From Autumnicola sp041679265 (lineage in GTDB: Bacteria; Bacteroidota; Bacteroidia; Flavobacteriales; Flavobacteriaceae): DNA of 64,000 nucleotides. Both the position numbers and the translations under genes were made by a program. Below the pieces are notes generated by a model. The model did no database searches. It saw only the letters and a list, made by a program, of their open reading frames with translations, and was not told the DNA's origin. The stretch covers positions 124,001 through 188,000 of the forward strand of contig NZ_JBGFSM010000007.1 in the NCBI RefSeq assembly GCF_041679265.1, given 5' to 3'. Positions 24,577 through 33,563 of this stretch are shown one piece after another. Numbering within the stretch: position 1 is the stretch's first letter; every line of letters starts with the position of its first letter.

Positions 24577-25401
24577 TTAGATATTATAAAATCGGAGAGC
24601 GTTTTCGTAAAATATAGCTTCTTTTTCTGATTTGCTGAAAATGGAAGTGTAATCTGCTAAAAGCGCTGTCACGGCATCATAATCCCCGGCAAGATTACAA
24701 ACAGGCCAGTCAGATCCAAAAAATACTCTCTCCGTTCCAAAGAAGGTAAAAACCGTATCGAGATAAGGCTTAAAGTTTTCGGGCTTCCAACTTTTCCAAT
24801 CTGCTTCGGTTATCAATCCAGATAGTTTACAGTGCAGGTTAGGAAATTCTGCAAGCCGTTCTATATTTTTCTTCCATTCCTGGAATTTGATATTTTTGAT
24901 ATCTGGTTTTCCAAGGTGGTCCAGCACAAACGGCTGCCCGGGAAAATCCTTAACCAGATGGATTACCGAATTCAGCTGGCGATGATCTACCAGAATATCG
25001 TAAGTAAGTTCGTATGCCTGTAGTTTAGAAATTCCGCTTAAAAAGGTTTTATTCAGACAAAAATCATTTTCCTTATCCTGCAGGACGTATCTTATTCCTT
25101 TTAAATAAGGGTTTGAGCTGAAACTTTCCAGTTTTTCAGCCACATCTTCCGCAGTTAAATCTACCCAGCCAACAACTCCTTTTATTATATCATGTTCTTC
25201 TGCCAGTTTGAGGAGGAATTCTGTTTCTTCTTCCAACTCCGCTGCCTGTACGGCCATGCATCCCTGTACCTCCTGGCCCTGAACCGCTTGCTGGTAATCT
25301 TCAGGAGAAAAATTTCTTTTTATGGCCTCCATATTTTCGTTAATCCATATATCCCTTTGCGGATTATAATTCCAGAAATGTACATGGGCATCAAAAATCA
25401 T
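24577..25401 (-). CDS. Amidohydrolase family protein (lactonase-like)
   Basis: A 274-residue TIM-barrel amidohydrolase of the type that includes L-fucono- and L-rhamnono-lactonases. Seen are Asp4, His6 and His8 in 'MIFDAHVHFWNYNPQRD', 'VLDHLGKPDI' in the middle and 'VFFGSDWPVCNL' near the end. These hydrolyse sugar lactones, but the substrate is not readable. I use the ATG at 25401, because the longer frame to 25446 adds 15 residues before the universal 'MIFDAHVHFW' start. It is downstream of the GH operon on the same strand, but a strong hairpin at 25457-25495 separates them. A link to plant-type glycans is therefore only possible. Confidence 0.87.
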   Translation of the reverse strand: MIFDAHVHFWNYNPQRDIWINENMEAIKRNFSPEDYQQAVQGQEVQGCMAVQAAELEEETEFLLKLAEEHDIIKGVVGWVDLTAEDVAEKLESFSSNPYLKGIRYVLQDKENDFCLNKTFLSGISKLQAYELTYDILVDHRQLNSVIHLVKDFPGQPFVLDHLGKPDIKNIKFQEWKKNIERLAEFPNLHCKLSGLITEADWKSWKPENFKPYLDTVFTFFGTERVFFGSDWPVCNLAGDYDAVTALLADYTSIFSKSEKEAIFYENALRFYNI

Positions 25402-25456
25402 GAGCGGTATTGTTTTGCTATTGTATAGATATACCTGAAGATACAAAGAATGGAAT

Positions 25457-25495
25457 AATCCGGCTTTAGAATTTTTATAATTGTAAAGCCGGATT
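25457..25495 (-). terminator. Hairpin terminator after the GH2-GH31-GH3 operon
   Basis: AATCCGGCTTTA and TAAAGCCGGATT form a perfect 12-bp stem around a 15-base AT-rich loop, 51 bp past the GH3 stop at 25546. On the minus strand it is followed by a modest T-rich stretch. It divides the glycosidase genes from the amidohydrolase gene. Confidence 0.7.
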
Positions 25496-25545
25496 CCCTG
25501 TTTTCTTTCTGCTCTTGAATTAGGGCAGTTTAGCAGCAGTATTTT

Positions 25546-27792
25546 TTATTGTACTTCTACTGTAACTTCATCTTCAATATTACGCGAAGAATTTCCGAGT
25601 TTTAATGTGTAAGTTCCCGGTTCCACCATCCAGCTTTTGCTGTCCACATCATAATAAGCCAGTTCTTTAACGGGAAGTTCTATAGTTACTGTTTTAAAGC
25701 CTCCCGCAGGAACCATTACTTTTTTAAAGCCTTTCAGTTCTTTGGCCGCACGCTCTACTTCTGAATTTGCCTTGGAAACATAAAGCTGGACCACTTCTTT
25801 CCCATCCATCTCCCCGGTGTTTTCAACATCTACTGAAACATTAATGGTTTCGCCCTGGCTGTAAGCTTCTGCTTTATCAATCCTTGCATTTAAAATATCG
25901 AAATTGGTATAGGAAAGCCCGTAGCCGAAGGGATAAAGCGGCTCTACATTTTTGGTGTCGAACCAGCGGTATCCAACCAGAATCCCTTCCTCATAAGAAA
26001 CAGTATCGTCCCCGGGAAAACTGTTGGTGGCATGGGCAGGAGAATCTTTAAGCTCTTTAGGCATCGTCCAGGGCAGTTTTCCGGAGGGATTAACATCTCC
26101 TAATAGCACATCTGCAAGGGCGTTACCACCTTCAGAACCATTAAACCAGCTCCACACCAAAGTTGAAGTTTTCTGGTTAATGTTTTCAATATTGAAGGGC
26201 GCCCCGGCGATCATCACAATAATAGTGTTGGGATTTGCCTCCAGTACTTTTTCAATAAGCTTTTGCTGTCCAAAAGGAAGATCAAGAGAAGCCCTGTCTG
26301 AGGCTTCGGTTTCGTAATCTCTATTGGAACCAGCAAAGAAAATGGCCGCATCGGCTTTTTTAGCGGCATTTACGGCTTCTTCCACCATTTGTGGATCGAG
26401 TTCATTAATAGTTACCGGGCCGTCCAGGGTAACATCGCCAAATTTTCCTTTTTCACTCTTGGAAAACCGCTCCTGGTATCCTTGCGCATAGGTAATCTCC
26501 ACAGATTCCGGCAGCCTGTTTTTAAGACCTTCCAGTGGGGTTACTTCACGCCTGGTTTTTACTCCCGCGCCAAAACCGCCCAAAGCATTTTTCTTTATAG
26601 CATTGGCACCAATTACCGCTAAAGTTTTTATACTGTCAGTTTTAAGAGGGAGCATATTTTTATCGTTTTTAAGTAATACTACAGATTCTGAAGCAATGTT
26701 ATAGGCATCTTTAAAATGCGCTTCTGTAGCCAAACTTCCGTCTTTCCTGCCATTATCTGTAACGCTGTTTAAGGAGTACATTACCCGCAATACGCGTTTT
26801 ACATGTTCGTCCACTTCAGCTTCTGAAATTTTTCCAGCTTTAACCGAATCAATTAAAGGTTGGGCAAGGTAAAATTCATCAAAAGGTTTGGGCGTTCCCA
26901 TTTCCACGTCCAGTCCGCTTTTTAAAGATTCCACAGTGCTATGCACTGCGGCCCAGTCTGAAATTACAATACCCTTAAAGCCCCATTCTCCTTTTAGTAT
27001 TTCGTTGAGCATATAATCGTTTTCACAAAGAAATTCTCCACGGAATTTGTTGTAGGCGCCCATCATACTGTAGGCATTGGCCTCTTCTACCGCAGCTTTA
27101 AAAGCAGGCAGGTAAATTTCCCTTAAGGCGCGTTCATCTATTTTCACATTTACATAATCCCGGTGTGTTTCCTGGTTATTGGCGGCATAATGTTTTACGC
27201 AGGCAGCAACATCATTATCCTGTACTCCCACTATAAATGGTACGGCAAGCCTCTTGTTAAGGAAAGGATCTTCAGTAAAATATTCATAGGTCCTTCCACC
27301 AAGTGGGGTCCTGATGATGTTAATGGCGGGAGATAGCAACACATCTTTGTCCCGTGCGCGTGCTTCAGAACCCACACTGTTTCCAAAAGTGTAAGCCAGC
27401 TCCGGATTCCAGGTAGCCGAAAGGCCGGCACCGGCAGGGTAATACGTGGCGTAATCTTCATCTCCTCCCACAGGAGTCCAGGAATCTTTAGAAATTTCTT
27501 CCCTTACCCCTAAAGGTCCGTCTGTCATTTTTAATTCCGGAATTCCTAATCTTTCCACGGCTGCTGTGGCAAACATTGTAGTGCCGTGCAGCATTCCGGT
27601 TTTTTCTTCTAAAGTCATTTGGGCAACCAGGCTATCGATTTTAGCGTCATATTCCTTAGTTATAGGGCTTCCCTTAGAAATGGAATTTTCTTCGGAATCT
27701 TTGGTAACTTCAGAAGGCTTTGTTTCTTCTTTACAAGCTGTAAACGCGATAAGACCAAGCGCAGCTACTAAGGACATTATTCTATTTTTCAT
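25546..27792 (-). CDS. Glycoside hydrolase family 3, beta-glucosidase (lipoprotein)
   Basis: A 748-residue exo-acting beta-glucosidase. The N terminus is a lipoprotein signal, 'SLVAALGLIAFTACKEE', with the lipidated Cys at about 20. The (beta/alpha)8 domain contains 'KHYAANNQETHRDYVNVKID' and the nucleophile Asp279 in 'GIVISDWAAVHSTVES'. The alpha/beta sandwich follows with 'VIFFAGSNRDYETEASDR'-like sequence, and a C-terminal FnIII-like domain starts near 650 ('INVSVDVENTGEMDGKEVVQ'). It probably removes terminal beta-glucosyl units from oligosaccharides at the periplasmic or surface membrane. It is the last gene of GH2-GH31-GH3, 14 bp after the GH31 stop. Confidence 0.93.
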   Translation of the reverse strand: MKNRIMSLVAALGLIAFTACKEETKPSEVTKDSEENSISKGSPITKEYDAKIDSLVAQMTLEEKTGMLHGTTMFATAAVERLGIPELKMTDGPLGVREEISKDSWTPVGGDEDYATYYPAGAGLSATWNPELAYTFGNSVGSEARARDKDVLLSPAINIIRTPLGGRTYEYFTEDPFLNKRLAVPFIVGVQDNDVAACVKHYAANNQETHRDYVNVKIDERALREIYLPAFKAAVEEANAYSMMGAYNKFRGEFLCENDYMLNEILKGEWGFKGIVISDWAAVHSTVESLKSGLDVEMGTPKPFDEFYLAQPLIDSVKAGKISEAEVDEHVKRVLRVMYSLNSVTDNGRKDGSLATEAHFKDAYNIASESVVLLKNDKNMLPLKTDSIKTLAVIGANAIKKNALGGFGAGVKTRREVTPLEGLKNRLPESVEITYAQGYQERFSKSEKGKFGDVTLDGPVTINELDPQMVEEAVNAAKKADAAIFFAGSNRDYETEASDRASLDLPFGQQKLIEKVLEANPNTIIVMIAGAPFNIENINQKTSTLVWSWFNGSEGGNALADVLLGDVNPSGKLPWTMPKELKDSPAHATNSFPGDDTVSYEEGILVGYRWFDTKNVEPLYPFGYGLSYTNFDILNARIDKAEAYSQGETINVSVDVENTGEMDGKEVVQLYVSKANSEVERAAKELKGFKKVMVPAGGFKTVTIELPVKELAYYDVDSKSWMVEPGTYTLKLGNSSRNIEDEVTVEVQ

Positions 27793-27806
27793 AATTTTGA
27801 TTTATT

Positions 27807-30245
27807 TTAATTTGAGTAAGGCTGATTCTTTTGTAATTCTATTTTAAAACTGGTTTTTCCTTTTAACGGATTCTCTTCCATTTCAAAAGTGTTTCCTTTT
27901 CTGCTGAGGTTTAGGGTTTGCAAAGCATCACCTTCCGGAAGAAAAACTTTTCCGGTAGCCGAATTGGTACCTTCCGCTGCATAAACTTTTAAATCAAGTT
28001 TGCTCCAGTCCATATCCTGTGTGGATTGCGCCAGTTTTATATGCGGAATAACCGTGCCGTTTTTAACCAGGGCGATAATTGGAATTTCCCCGGCTTCAAT
28101 AGTATGCCAGCCGCTTTCGTATACTTTGCCGGTCTGGTAATCTATCCACTGGCCTTCCGGCAGGTAAACATCTTTCTTAGTTACTTCTTCAAAAAGCGGG
28201 GCTACCAGAATGCTTGAGCCTAATAAATATTCATCGTCAATCAGCCAGGAGCCGGCATCATCGGGAAATTCCACAAATAAGGCACGCATCATGGGCAGGC
28301 CTTTTTCTGAACTTTCTTTGGCCTGCGCATAGATGTAAGGCATTAGTTGGTACCTCATATTATCGGCTTTTCTGAAGTCTTTCAGGAAGCTGTCACTGTA
28401 TTCCCATGGCTCTGTTGGCGGTGCGCCGTGGCTTCTCACATGCGAAGAAAGCATTCCGAAAGGCGTCCACCTTCGGTATAAATTTTCTGGTGATTTAGCT
28501 ACAAATCCGCCCACATCGTGGCTCCAGAAGCTAAAGCCGCTTAATCCTAAAGACAATCCTCCTCTTAAAGTCGCTGCCATGGCAGAATTTGTGGTCGCTG
28601 CGTCGCCGCCCCAGTGGAGTGGATAGCGTTGACTACCGGCCCAGGTGCTCCTGGCCCAGATTAGAGTATAGCCTTTTTCCTGTTTGGTGATATCAGCTAC
28701 CGCTTTATTGTATCGCAACGGGTAAAGGTTATGTTCGTAAAAACCGGTACGGCCGGAATGGTAAATTCCGTTGGCAGGCGCTGCTTCTCCAAAATCGACT
28801 TTAAAAACGCTTACGCCAAGGTCAAACAAATTTTTCAGTTTATTCTGATACCAGGTAACGGTTTCAGGATTGGAAAAATCCAGCACGGCATCTTCGTAAG
28901 GAATATTGCCTTTACGGTCTTTTACTGCCAGGTCATTTTCAATTATTTCATCGAAAAGGGTGTTTTTCGGCGTAAAATATGGCAATTGCCATAAACTTAC
29001 ATGAAAGCCCTGATCTTTCATATCGACAAGCATTTTTTCAGCGTTATCAAAACGATCGGCGGCGAACTCATAATTATTTCTCCAGTCCACATCAAACCAG
29101 CCGGTATCGAAATGGATCACGTCGCTGGGGATTTTATATTTTCTGAGGTTATCAGCCACTTCGCGGCCTTCTTTTTCAGAAAAATAAGTGATGCGGCTCA
29201 TCCAGAACCCGAACGACCAAAGTGGTGGCATGGCGGCTTTCCCGGTAAGATTGGTATATTCATCTAAAACATCTTTAGGTTCTCCAATGAAAATGAAAAG
29301 ATCTGCCACATCATCGCCCAGCATCATTTTATTGGCAGCACTAAAATATTTACCAAAATCGACCGCAATAGGAGAGGAGGTATGCATAAAAACGCCATAC
29401 CCGCGGCTGCTCATATAAAAAGGGATGGGTTTGTACATAGTTTCATTCTGCACCCCGTTGGCATCATCTGTCCATAAAACCACTTTTTGGCCTCTTTTGT
29501 TGAATTGCGTAAAAGACTCCCCGCAACCAAAGATCTTTTCTCCCGGCTCGAGGGTAAATACCGGTGCAAAACTCCTGGAGTAATCGCTGCTCCTGCGCAC
29601 GTAGGAAAATGGCAGAACAGGAGTATAAGTATTGGTGACATCTGCACTGTGTAAAGTGCTGGTCAATAATTTCCCATTTTCATCAAAGATCTTCACATGC
29701 CAGGGTTTGGATTGAATTTCTACGGAACCATGGGCGCTGGTAAATTTATAGCCGCCCTCAATTTTTGAAGATTTCCATGCTTCAGGGTGGTTAGGCGCCG
29801 TGCCATCCACCAGCATCAGCGATTCTTCCTGCTCGTGAAACTGTGGCCCGGAAGCCATTTTAATGCGGATAGTGCGATCTGAAACAAACTGGATTTCGAA
29901 AGGCAATTCCGGGGAAGCTTCATATTCGGTAGTTGGGAATTCGTTCGCTTCCGCAGGAACCGGCCGCATAAGCATATTGTTAAAAGCCTGGCGGGTTTCG
30001 TAATTATTACGTAGATATTTTATGGTTCCCTTACCCGTTGCAGGATCAAATTTGGTAAGTTCATCTGCAAAGTAAAAGGTGTTTAGGTAATTTTCAAAAG
30101 TCTCGCTCATATCTGGCGGGGCATTCAGGATATCGGCATTTTGATCCTGGGCGTTGAGGTTTGAAACTGCCAATATTCCCAGAATTAAAGTCATGGAAAT
30201 TCCGGCAATATATTTATTTCCGAATAGGTAAGATTTTAGGTTCAT
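27807..30245 (-). CDS. Glycoside hydrolase family 31, probable alpha-xylosidase
   Basis: An 812-residue secreted protein with the signal peptide 'SMTLILGILAVSNLNAQ'. It has an N-terminal beta-sandwich (about 40-330), a catalytic barrel (340-690) and C-terminal beta domains. The nucleophile is Asp484 in 'GVSVFKVDFGEAAP' and the acid/base is Asp548 in 'YPLHWGGDAATTNSAM'. The 'K-x-DFGE' and 'HWGGD' pair resembles YicI-type alpha-xylosidases rather than alpha-glucosidases, so cleavage of xylose from xyloglucan oligosaccharides is the favoured inference. It lies between the GH2 gene (9-bp gap) and the GH3 gene (14-bp gap), so all three are co-transcribed. Confidence 0.9.
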   Translation of the reverse strand: MNLKSYLFGNKYIAGISMTLILGILAVSNLNAQDQNADILNAPPDMSETFENYLNTFYFADELTKFDPATGKGTIKYLRNNYETRQAFNNMLMRPVPAEANEFPTTEYEASPELPFEIQFVSDRTIRIKMASGPQFHEQEESLMLVDGTAPNHPEAWKSSKIEGGYKFTSAHGSVEIQSKPWHVKIFDENGKLLTSTLHSADVTNTYTPVLPFSYVRRSSDYSRSFAPVFTLEPGEKIFGCGESFTQFNKRGQKVVLWTDDANGVQNETMYKPIPFYMSSRGYGVFMHTSSPIAVDFGKYFSAANKMMLGDDVADLFIFIGEPKDVLDEYTNLTGKAAMPPLWSFGFWMSRITYFSEKEGREVADNLRKYKIPSDVIHFDTGWFDVDWRNNYEFAADRFDNAEKMLVDMKDQGFHVSLWQLPYFTPKNTLFDEIIENDLAVKDRKGNIPYEDAVLDFSNPETVTWYQNKLKNLFDLGVSVFKVDFGEAAPANGIYHSGRTGFYEHNLYPLRYNKAVADITKQEKGYTLIWARSTWAGSQRYPLHWGGDAATTNSAMAATLRGGLSLGLSGFSFWSHDVGGFVAKSPENLYRRWTPFGMLSSHVRSHGAPPTEPWEYSDSFLKDFRKADNMRYQLMPYIYAQAKESSEKGLPMMRALFVEFPDDAGSWLIDDEYLLGSSILVAPLFEEVTKKDVYLPEGQWIDYQTGKVYESGWHTIEAGEIPIIALVKNGTVIPHIKLAQSTQDMDWSKLDLKVYAAEGTNSATGKVFLPEGDALQTLNLSRKGNTFEMEENPLKGKTSFKIELQKNQPYSN

Positions 30246-30254
30246 ATTGTTGAA

Positions 30255-32729
30255 TTAATTAGCTGTTATGGTTATGCTGGCTTTTTGCAGTCCTTCAGAA
30301 GTTGCAGTAAGTATTAAATTTCCCGCTTCTTTTCCTGACTGAACAATCACCAGGGCTTTGCCGTTCATCGCGCTGTGTTCGGTGCCTTTAAAGGATTCAT
30401 GGTTGGTTGGATCTCCGCTGGCCACGCCTACAATTTTTCCATCCCCTTCAAGGCTGAATTTTATCAGGTTACCGGCCCGTGGCGCAAGGGTTCCTTCTTC
30501 ATCGGTTATAGTAACCGTGATAAAGGAAAGGTCGTTATTATCGGCCTTTATTGTACTTCTGTCTGCTGAAAGTTCCAGTTTTAAAGGTTCTCCGGCGGTT
30601 TTCACTTCAGTTTCTTTAACCACATTGCCGTCTTTCCTGGATATCGCTTTTAAGGTACCGGGTTCAAAAGGGAAACGCCACATCACGTGCAGGTCATCAC
30701 CTTCTTTGCTTTTTGTGCCCATAGATTTTCCATTCAGAAATAATTCCACTTCATCGGCATTGTTATAATACGCCCAAACATCTACGGCCCGGCCTTTTTG
30801 CCAGTTCCAGTGCGGCAAAATATGAAGTACATCTTCGGTAGTCCATGCACTTTTGTACATATAATAAACATCTTTGGGAAAACCGGCCAGGTCAACAATT
30901 CCAAAATATGAACTTCTGGAAGGCCAGATATAAGGAGTAGGCTCACCTATATAGTCAAACCCGGTCCAGATGTAAAACCCGGAAAGAAAATCGTATTTTT
31001 TGATCACTTTCCAGGTGGCCTCATGGAGAGAACCCCATGGCGCCCTTACCTGGTCAAAGGCCGAAACAGTATTATCGGGATTCCCACCTTCAAAGACCTT
31101 GTCCCAGCTTACCGGCCAGATTTTGGTGGTATCTGAAGGGAATTCATAATATCCCCTGGTTTCAAGAGCCGAAGTGGTTTCCGTAGCGATAAATGGCGTA
31201 TTGGGGAAATTCTTTAAATGGTAGGGGTAAGTTTCGTGGGCATAATTGTAGCCGATGATATCCAGTGCGCCCGAACCTGCCAAAGCATTAGGCTGCGCCC
31301 GGTTTTCTTCAAACTGTATGCTGATGTCTTCGTTACTGTTTATTGCAATTGGCGGATTCATCGCGGCGATCACGGGGCGGGTGCTGTCCAATTCTTTAAC
31401 TATTTTCGCCAGTTCCCAACCTATTTTTGCGCCTTTTTCGCTCCATTGTTCGGGGATTTCGTTCCCGATGCTCCACATAAAGATGCTGGGATGGTTACGG
31501 TCCCTTACAATCAGGTCCGTAAGGTCTTTTTCGTGCCACTGTTCCCAGTTTTGGGCATAGTCATTTTCCGTCTTGTGTTGCGCCCACATGTCAAAAGCCT
31601 CGTCCATAACGATAAAGCCCATTCTGTCACAAAGGTCCAGCAATTCCGGCGCGGGAGGATTGTGGGCGGTGCGTATGCCGTTAACGCCCATTTCCTGCAG
31701 GATTTCCAGTTGGCGTTCTATCGCGCGGGTGTTAATGGCCGCGCCAAGAGGGCCAAGATCGTGGTGCATGCAAACCCCTTTTATTTTTACCTGATTCCCG
31801 TTCAGGATAAAGCCTTCCTTTACATCAAATTTGAAGCTTCTTATCCCAAAGGAAGTTTCATACCTGTCCAGCACTTCTCCGTCTACCAAAATTTTGGTAA
31901 CTGCAGTGTATAATTGTGGATTTTCAACCGACCATAATCCGGGATTTTCAATAACGACTTTCTGGTGGATTTTTTCTTCGGAAGAAGCCGCGATATTTAT
32001 TTCTTCGGAAACTGAAGCGACTTCATTTTCGCCATTTAAAAAAGAAGTCTGTATAGTTGCGGTTTTTGCTTCAGCATAAGCATTTTTGAGACTGATTTCA
32101 ACTTCAACTGAAGCACTTTCTGAAGTTACCTGCGGAGTAGTGATAAAAGTACCCCATTGCGGGATGTGCAGTTTATCGGTGGTTTTTAGCCACACATTCC
32201 TGTAAATGCCAGAACCGGAATACCATCGGGAATTAGGCTGACTGGAATTGTCAACTTTAACCAGGATCTCATTTTCTTCCTCGCCGTAATTAAGGTAAGG
32301 TGTTAAATTGTATTCGAAGCAGATGTAGCCGTAGGGCCTGTTGCCAAGCTGCTGCCCATTAATCCAGACCTCACTGTCCTGGTAAATCCCGTCAAAAACA
32401 ATGGAAGTAAGTTGGGTGCTGTCTTCAGCTTCAATTTTAAATGTTTTTTTGTACCAGCCCAATCCTCCGGGCAAGGCACCGCCGCCCACGCCTGAGGGAT
32501 TCTCAGGATTAAACTCCCCTTCAATACTCCAGTCGTGCGGCAAATCCAGTTCCCGCCATTCGGTATTTTGGTTAATGGTATCCTCAATGGAATCGTTCAG
32601 GTGGAATTGCCATGCCGAATTAAAGGCAATTTTTCTACTTTCTGCCAGGCCTTGAGCTTCCTGAGCTTTACAGTCGGCCAGCGCAGCAAAAAGGAAGAAC
32701 AAAACAGGATATAATTTTATAGTCTTCAT
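30255..32729 (-). CDS. Glycoside hydrolase family 2, beta-galactosidase type
   Basis: An 824-residue secreted GH2 enzyme. After a signal peptide (about 1-22, 'PVLFFLFAALADCKAQ') come the sugar-binding domain (about 35-190; 'LPHDWSIEGEF', 'VFDGIYQDSEVWINGQQLG'), an Ig-like domain (195-300) and the barrel with acid/base Glu424 ('MWSIGNEIPEQW') and nucleophile Glu517 ('FIATETTSALETRGYY'). A DUF4982-like domain (about 620-690) and a C-terminal Ig-like domain with 'DRSTIKADNNDLSFITVTI' follow. These enzymes release beta-linked galactose or related sugars. It is the first gene of the three-gene glycosidase operon. Specificity is inferred from the family. Confidence 0.92.
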   Translation of the reverse strand: MKTIKLYPVLFFLFAALADCKAQEAQGLAESRKIAFNSAWQFHLNDSIEDTINQNTEWRELDLPHDWSIEGEFNPENPSGVGGGALPGGLGWYKKTFKIEAEDSTQLTSIVFDGIYQDSEVWINGQQLGNRPYGYICFEYNLTPYLNYGEEENEILVKVDNSSQPNSRWYSGSGIYRNVWLKTTDKLHIPQWGTFITTPQVTSESASVEVEISLKNAYAEAKTATIQTSFLNGENEVASVSEEINIAASSEEKIHQKVVIENPGLWSVENPQLYTAVTKILVDGEVLDRYETSFGIRSFKFDVKEGFILNGNQVKIKGVCMHHDLGPLGAAINTRAIERQLEILQEMGVNGIRTAHNPPAPELLDLCDRMGFIVMDEAFDMWAQHKTENDYAQNWEQWHEKDLTDLIVRDRNHPSIFMWSIGNEIPEQWSEKGAKIGWELAKIVKELDSTRPVIAAMNPPIAINSNEDISIQFEENRAQPNALAGSGALDIIGYNYAHETYPYHLKNFPNTPFIATETTSALETRGYYEFPSDTTKIWPVSWDKVFEGGNPDNTVSAFDQVRAPWGSLHEATWKVIKKYDFLSGFYIWTGFDYIGEPTPYIWPSRSSYFGIVDLAGFPKDVYYMYKSAWTTEDVLHILPHWNWQKGRAVDVWAYYNNADEVELFLNGKSMGTKSKEGDDLHVMWRFPFEPGTLKAISRKDGNVVKETEVKTAGEPLKLELSADRSTIKADNNDLSFITVTITDEEGTLAPRAGNLIKFSLEGDGKIVGVASGDPTNHESFKGTEHSAMNGKALVIVQSGKEAGNLILTATSEGLQKASITITAN

Positions 32730-33026
32730 TGTGTAACTTCAGAAGAGGTGATGTTCTAATAGTGATCCTAAAAAGATAAAGTTTTTGTTTTAAAACTGTG
32801 TGATTTAAAATTTAGAGGGTTTAACCAGATACTTTAGCGATAAAAATCAACCGCAGAATTTGTTATTGTTAAAAAACCATGGCTAAGTTCTTTAATTTTT
32901 GGATTTTAAGAGGGTTTTTATTAGAAAATCACAATCTGTCTCAAATATAATTAGAGAAGAGAGGATGCACTGAATCTATTTTTGCAAAGTATAGTACTAT
33001 TTTGCCTCCGGGTTTTAAAAAAGCTA
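32730..33026. other. Gene-free AT-rich region upstream of the GH operon
   Basis: No coding frame is convincing here. Near the GH2 start, the minus strand has TATCTTTT, one base off the -7 consensus TANNTTTG, which could be its promoter. A 10-bp perfect palindrome, ATAGTACTAT, lies at 32991-33000 and could be a regulator site, though nothing else supports that. The right edge is the terminator of the tRNA genes. Confidence 0.4.
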
Positions 33027-33052
33027 AAAGCCCGGCATTTCCGCCAGGCTTT
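33027..33052 (-). terminator. Terminator of the tRNA-Asn genes
   Basis: AAAGCCCGGC and GCCAGGCTTT pair (one G-U) around a six-base loop just 6 bp past the tRNA 3' end. On the minus strand it is followed by AGCTTTTTT. Confidence 0.75.
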
Positions 33053-33058
33053 ATTTTG

Positions 33059-33132
33059 CTCCCCCTCTTGGGCTCGAACCAAGGACCCTTTGATTAACAG
33101 TCAAATGCTCTAACCAACTGAGCTAAGGAGGA
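33059..33132 (-). tRNA. tRNA-Asn (GTT)
   Basis: A 74-nt cloverleaf on the minus strand: acceptor TCCTCCT/AGGGGGA (one T-G pair), D-arm GCTC..GAGC, anticodon stem TTGAC/ATCAA-type with anticodon GTT at 33096-33098, T-arm CTTGG-TTCGAGC-CCAAG and discriminator G. CCA is not encoded. It differs from its neighbour at 33264 by one acceptor base and by a compensated pair in the anticodon stem. Confidence 0.95.
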
Positions 33133-33175
33133 ATTTCAGTATGTCCAGAATTTTTAAAAAAGCTTTCTGTTGCTC

Positions 33176-33240
33176 TTTGCTCCTCCTCTTGGGCTTCCCT
33201 CGACTCCGTTTCACTCGCTCGGGACAGGCTTCTCGCCCAA
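33176..33240. repeat. tRNA-Asn 3'-end fragment plus palindromic repeat
   Basis: Between the two tRNA genes, 33176-33195 is an exact 20-base copy of the acceptor/T-stem end of tRNA-Asn (same as 33260-33279). It is followed by a GC-rich element, CCCTCGACTCCG...CGCTCGGGAC (33197-33224), not a tRNA. TTGGGC (33189-33194) and GCCCAA (33235-33240) form an inverted repeat around this element. It looks like a third tRNA-Asn copy that was lost or invaded, leaving only its 3' end. Confidence 0.6.
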
Positions 33241-33263
33241 TAGAATTTTGCCTTAAACTTTTG

Positions 33264-33337
33264 CTCCTCCTCTTGGGCTCGAACCAAGGACCCTCTGATT
33301 AACAGTCAGATGCTCTAACCAACTGAGCTAAGGAGGA
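33264..33337 (-). tRNA. tRNA-Asn (GTT), second copy
   Basis: A 74-nt cloverleaf on the minus strand: fully paired acceptor TCCTCCT/AGGAGGA, D-arm GCTC..GAGC, anticodon GTT at 33301-33303, T-arm CTTGG-TTCGAGC-CCAAG and discriminator G. CCA is not encoded. It lies upstream of the other copy and probably shares its transcript. Confidence 0.95.
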
Positions 33338-33563
33338 ATTTTCGCAATCAATTTTGCGGATGCAAATATAATAGAATTTTTAAATTCCTGCTAAAAATTA
33401 TAAAGAAAAAATAGGCCTTTTTTAAATCTTATCGGAGGGATTTTTTAAATAAAAAGTCATAAGAGGCTCTCCAAAAGCCAGACCTGTATATTTTTCCTGT
33501 CAAAATTAAGATTTTCATTTTTTATCATGCAAAAAAATATTAGATTCATAAAAAATTTATGAT

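Noticed and set aside
31218..31913. Long (231-codon) plus-strand frame opposite the GH2 gene
   Set aside because: It lies fully antisense to the catalytic part of a clear GH2 enzyme, shows no recognisable domain and has the composition expected of a shadow frame.
33059..33337. A tRNA-based integration site with a mobile island
   Set aside because: Although a tRNA 3' fragment is repeated, no integrase or foreign-looking cargo is found on either side in this window.
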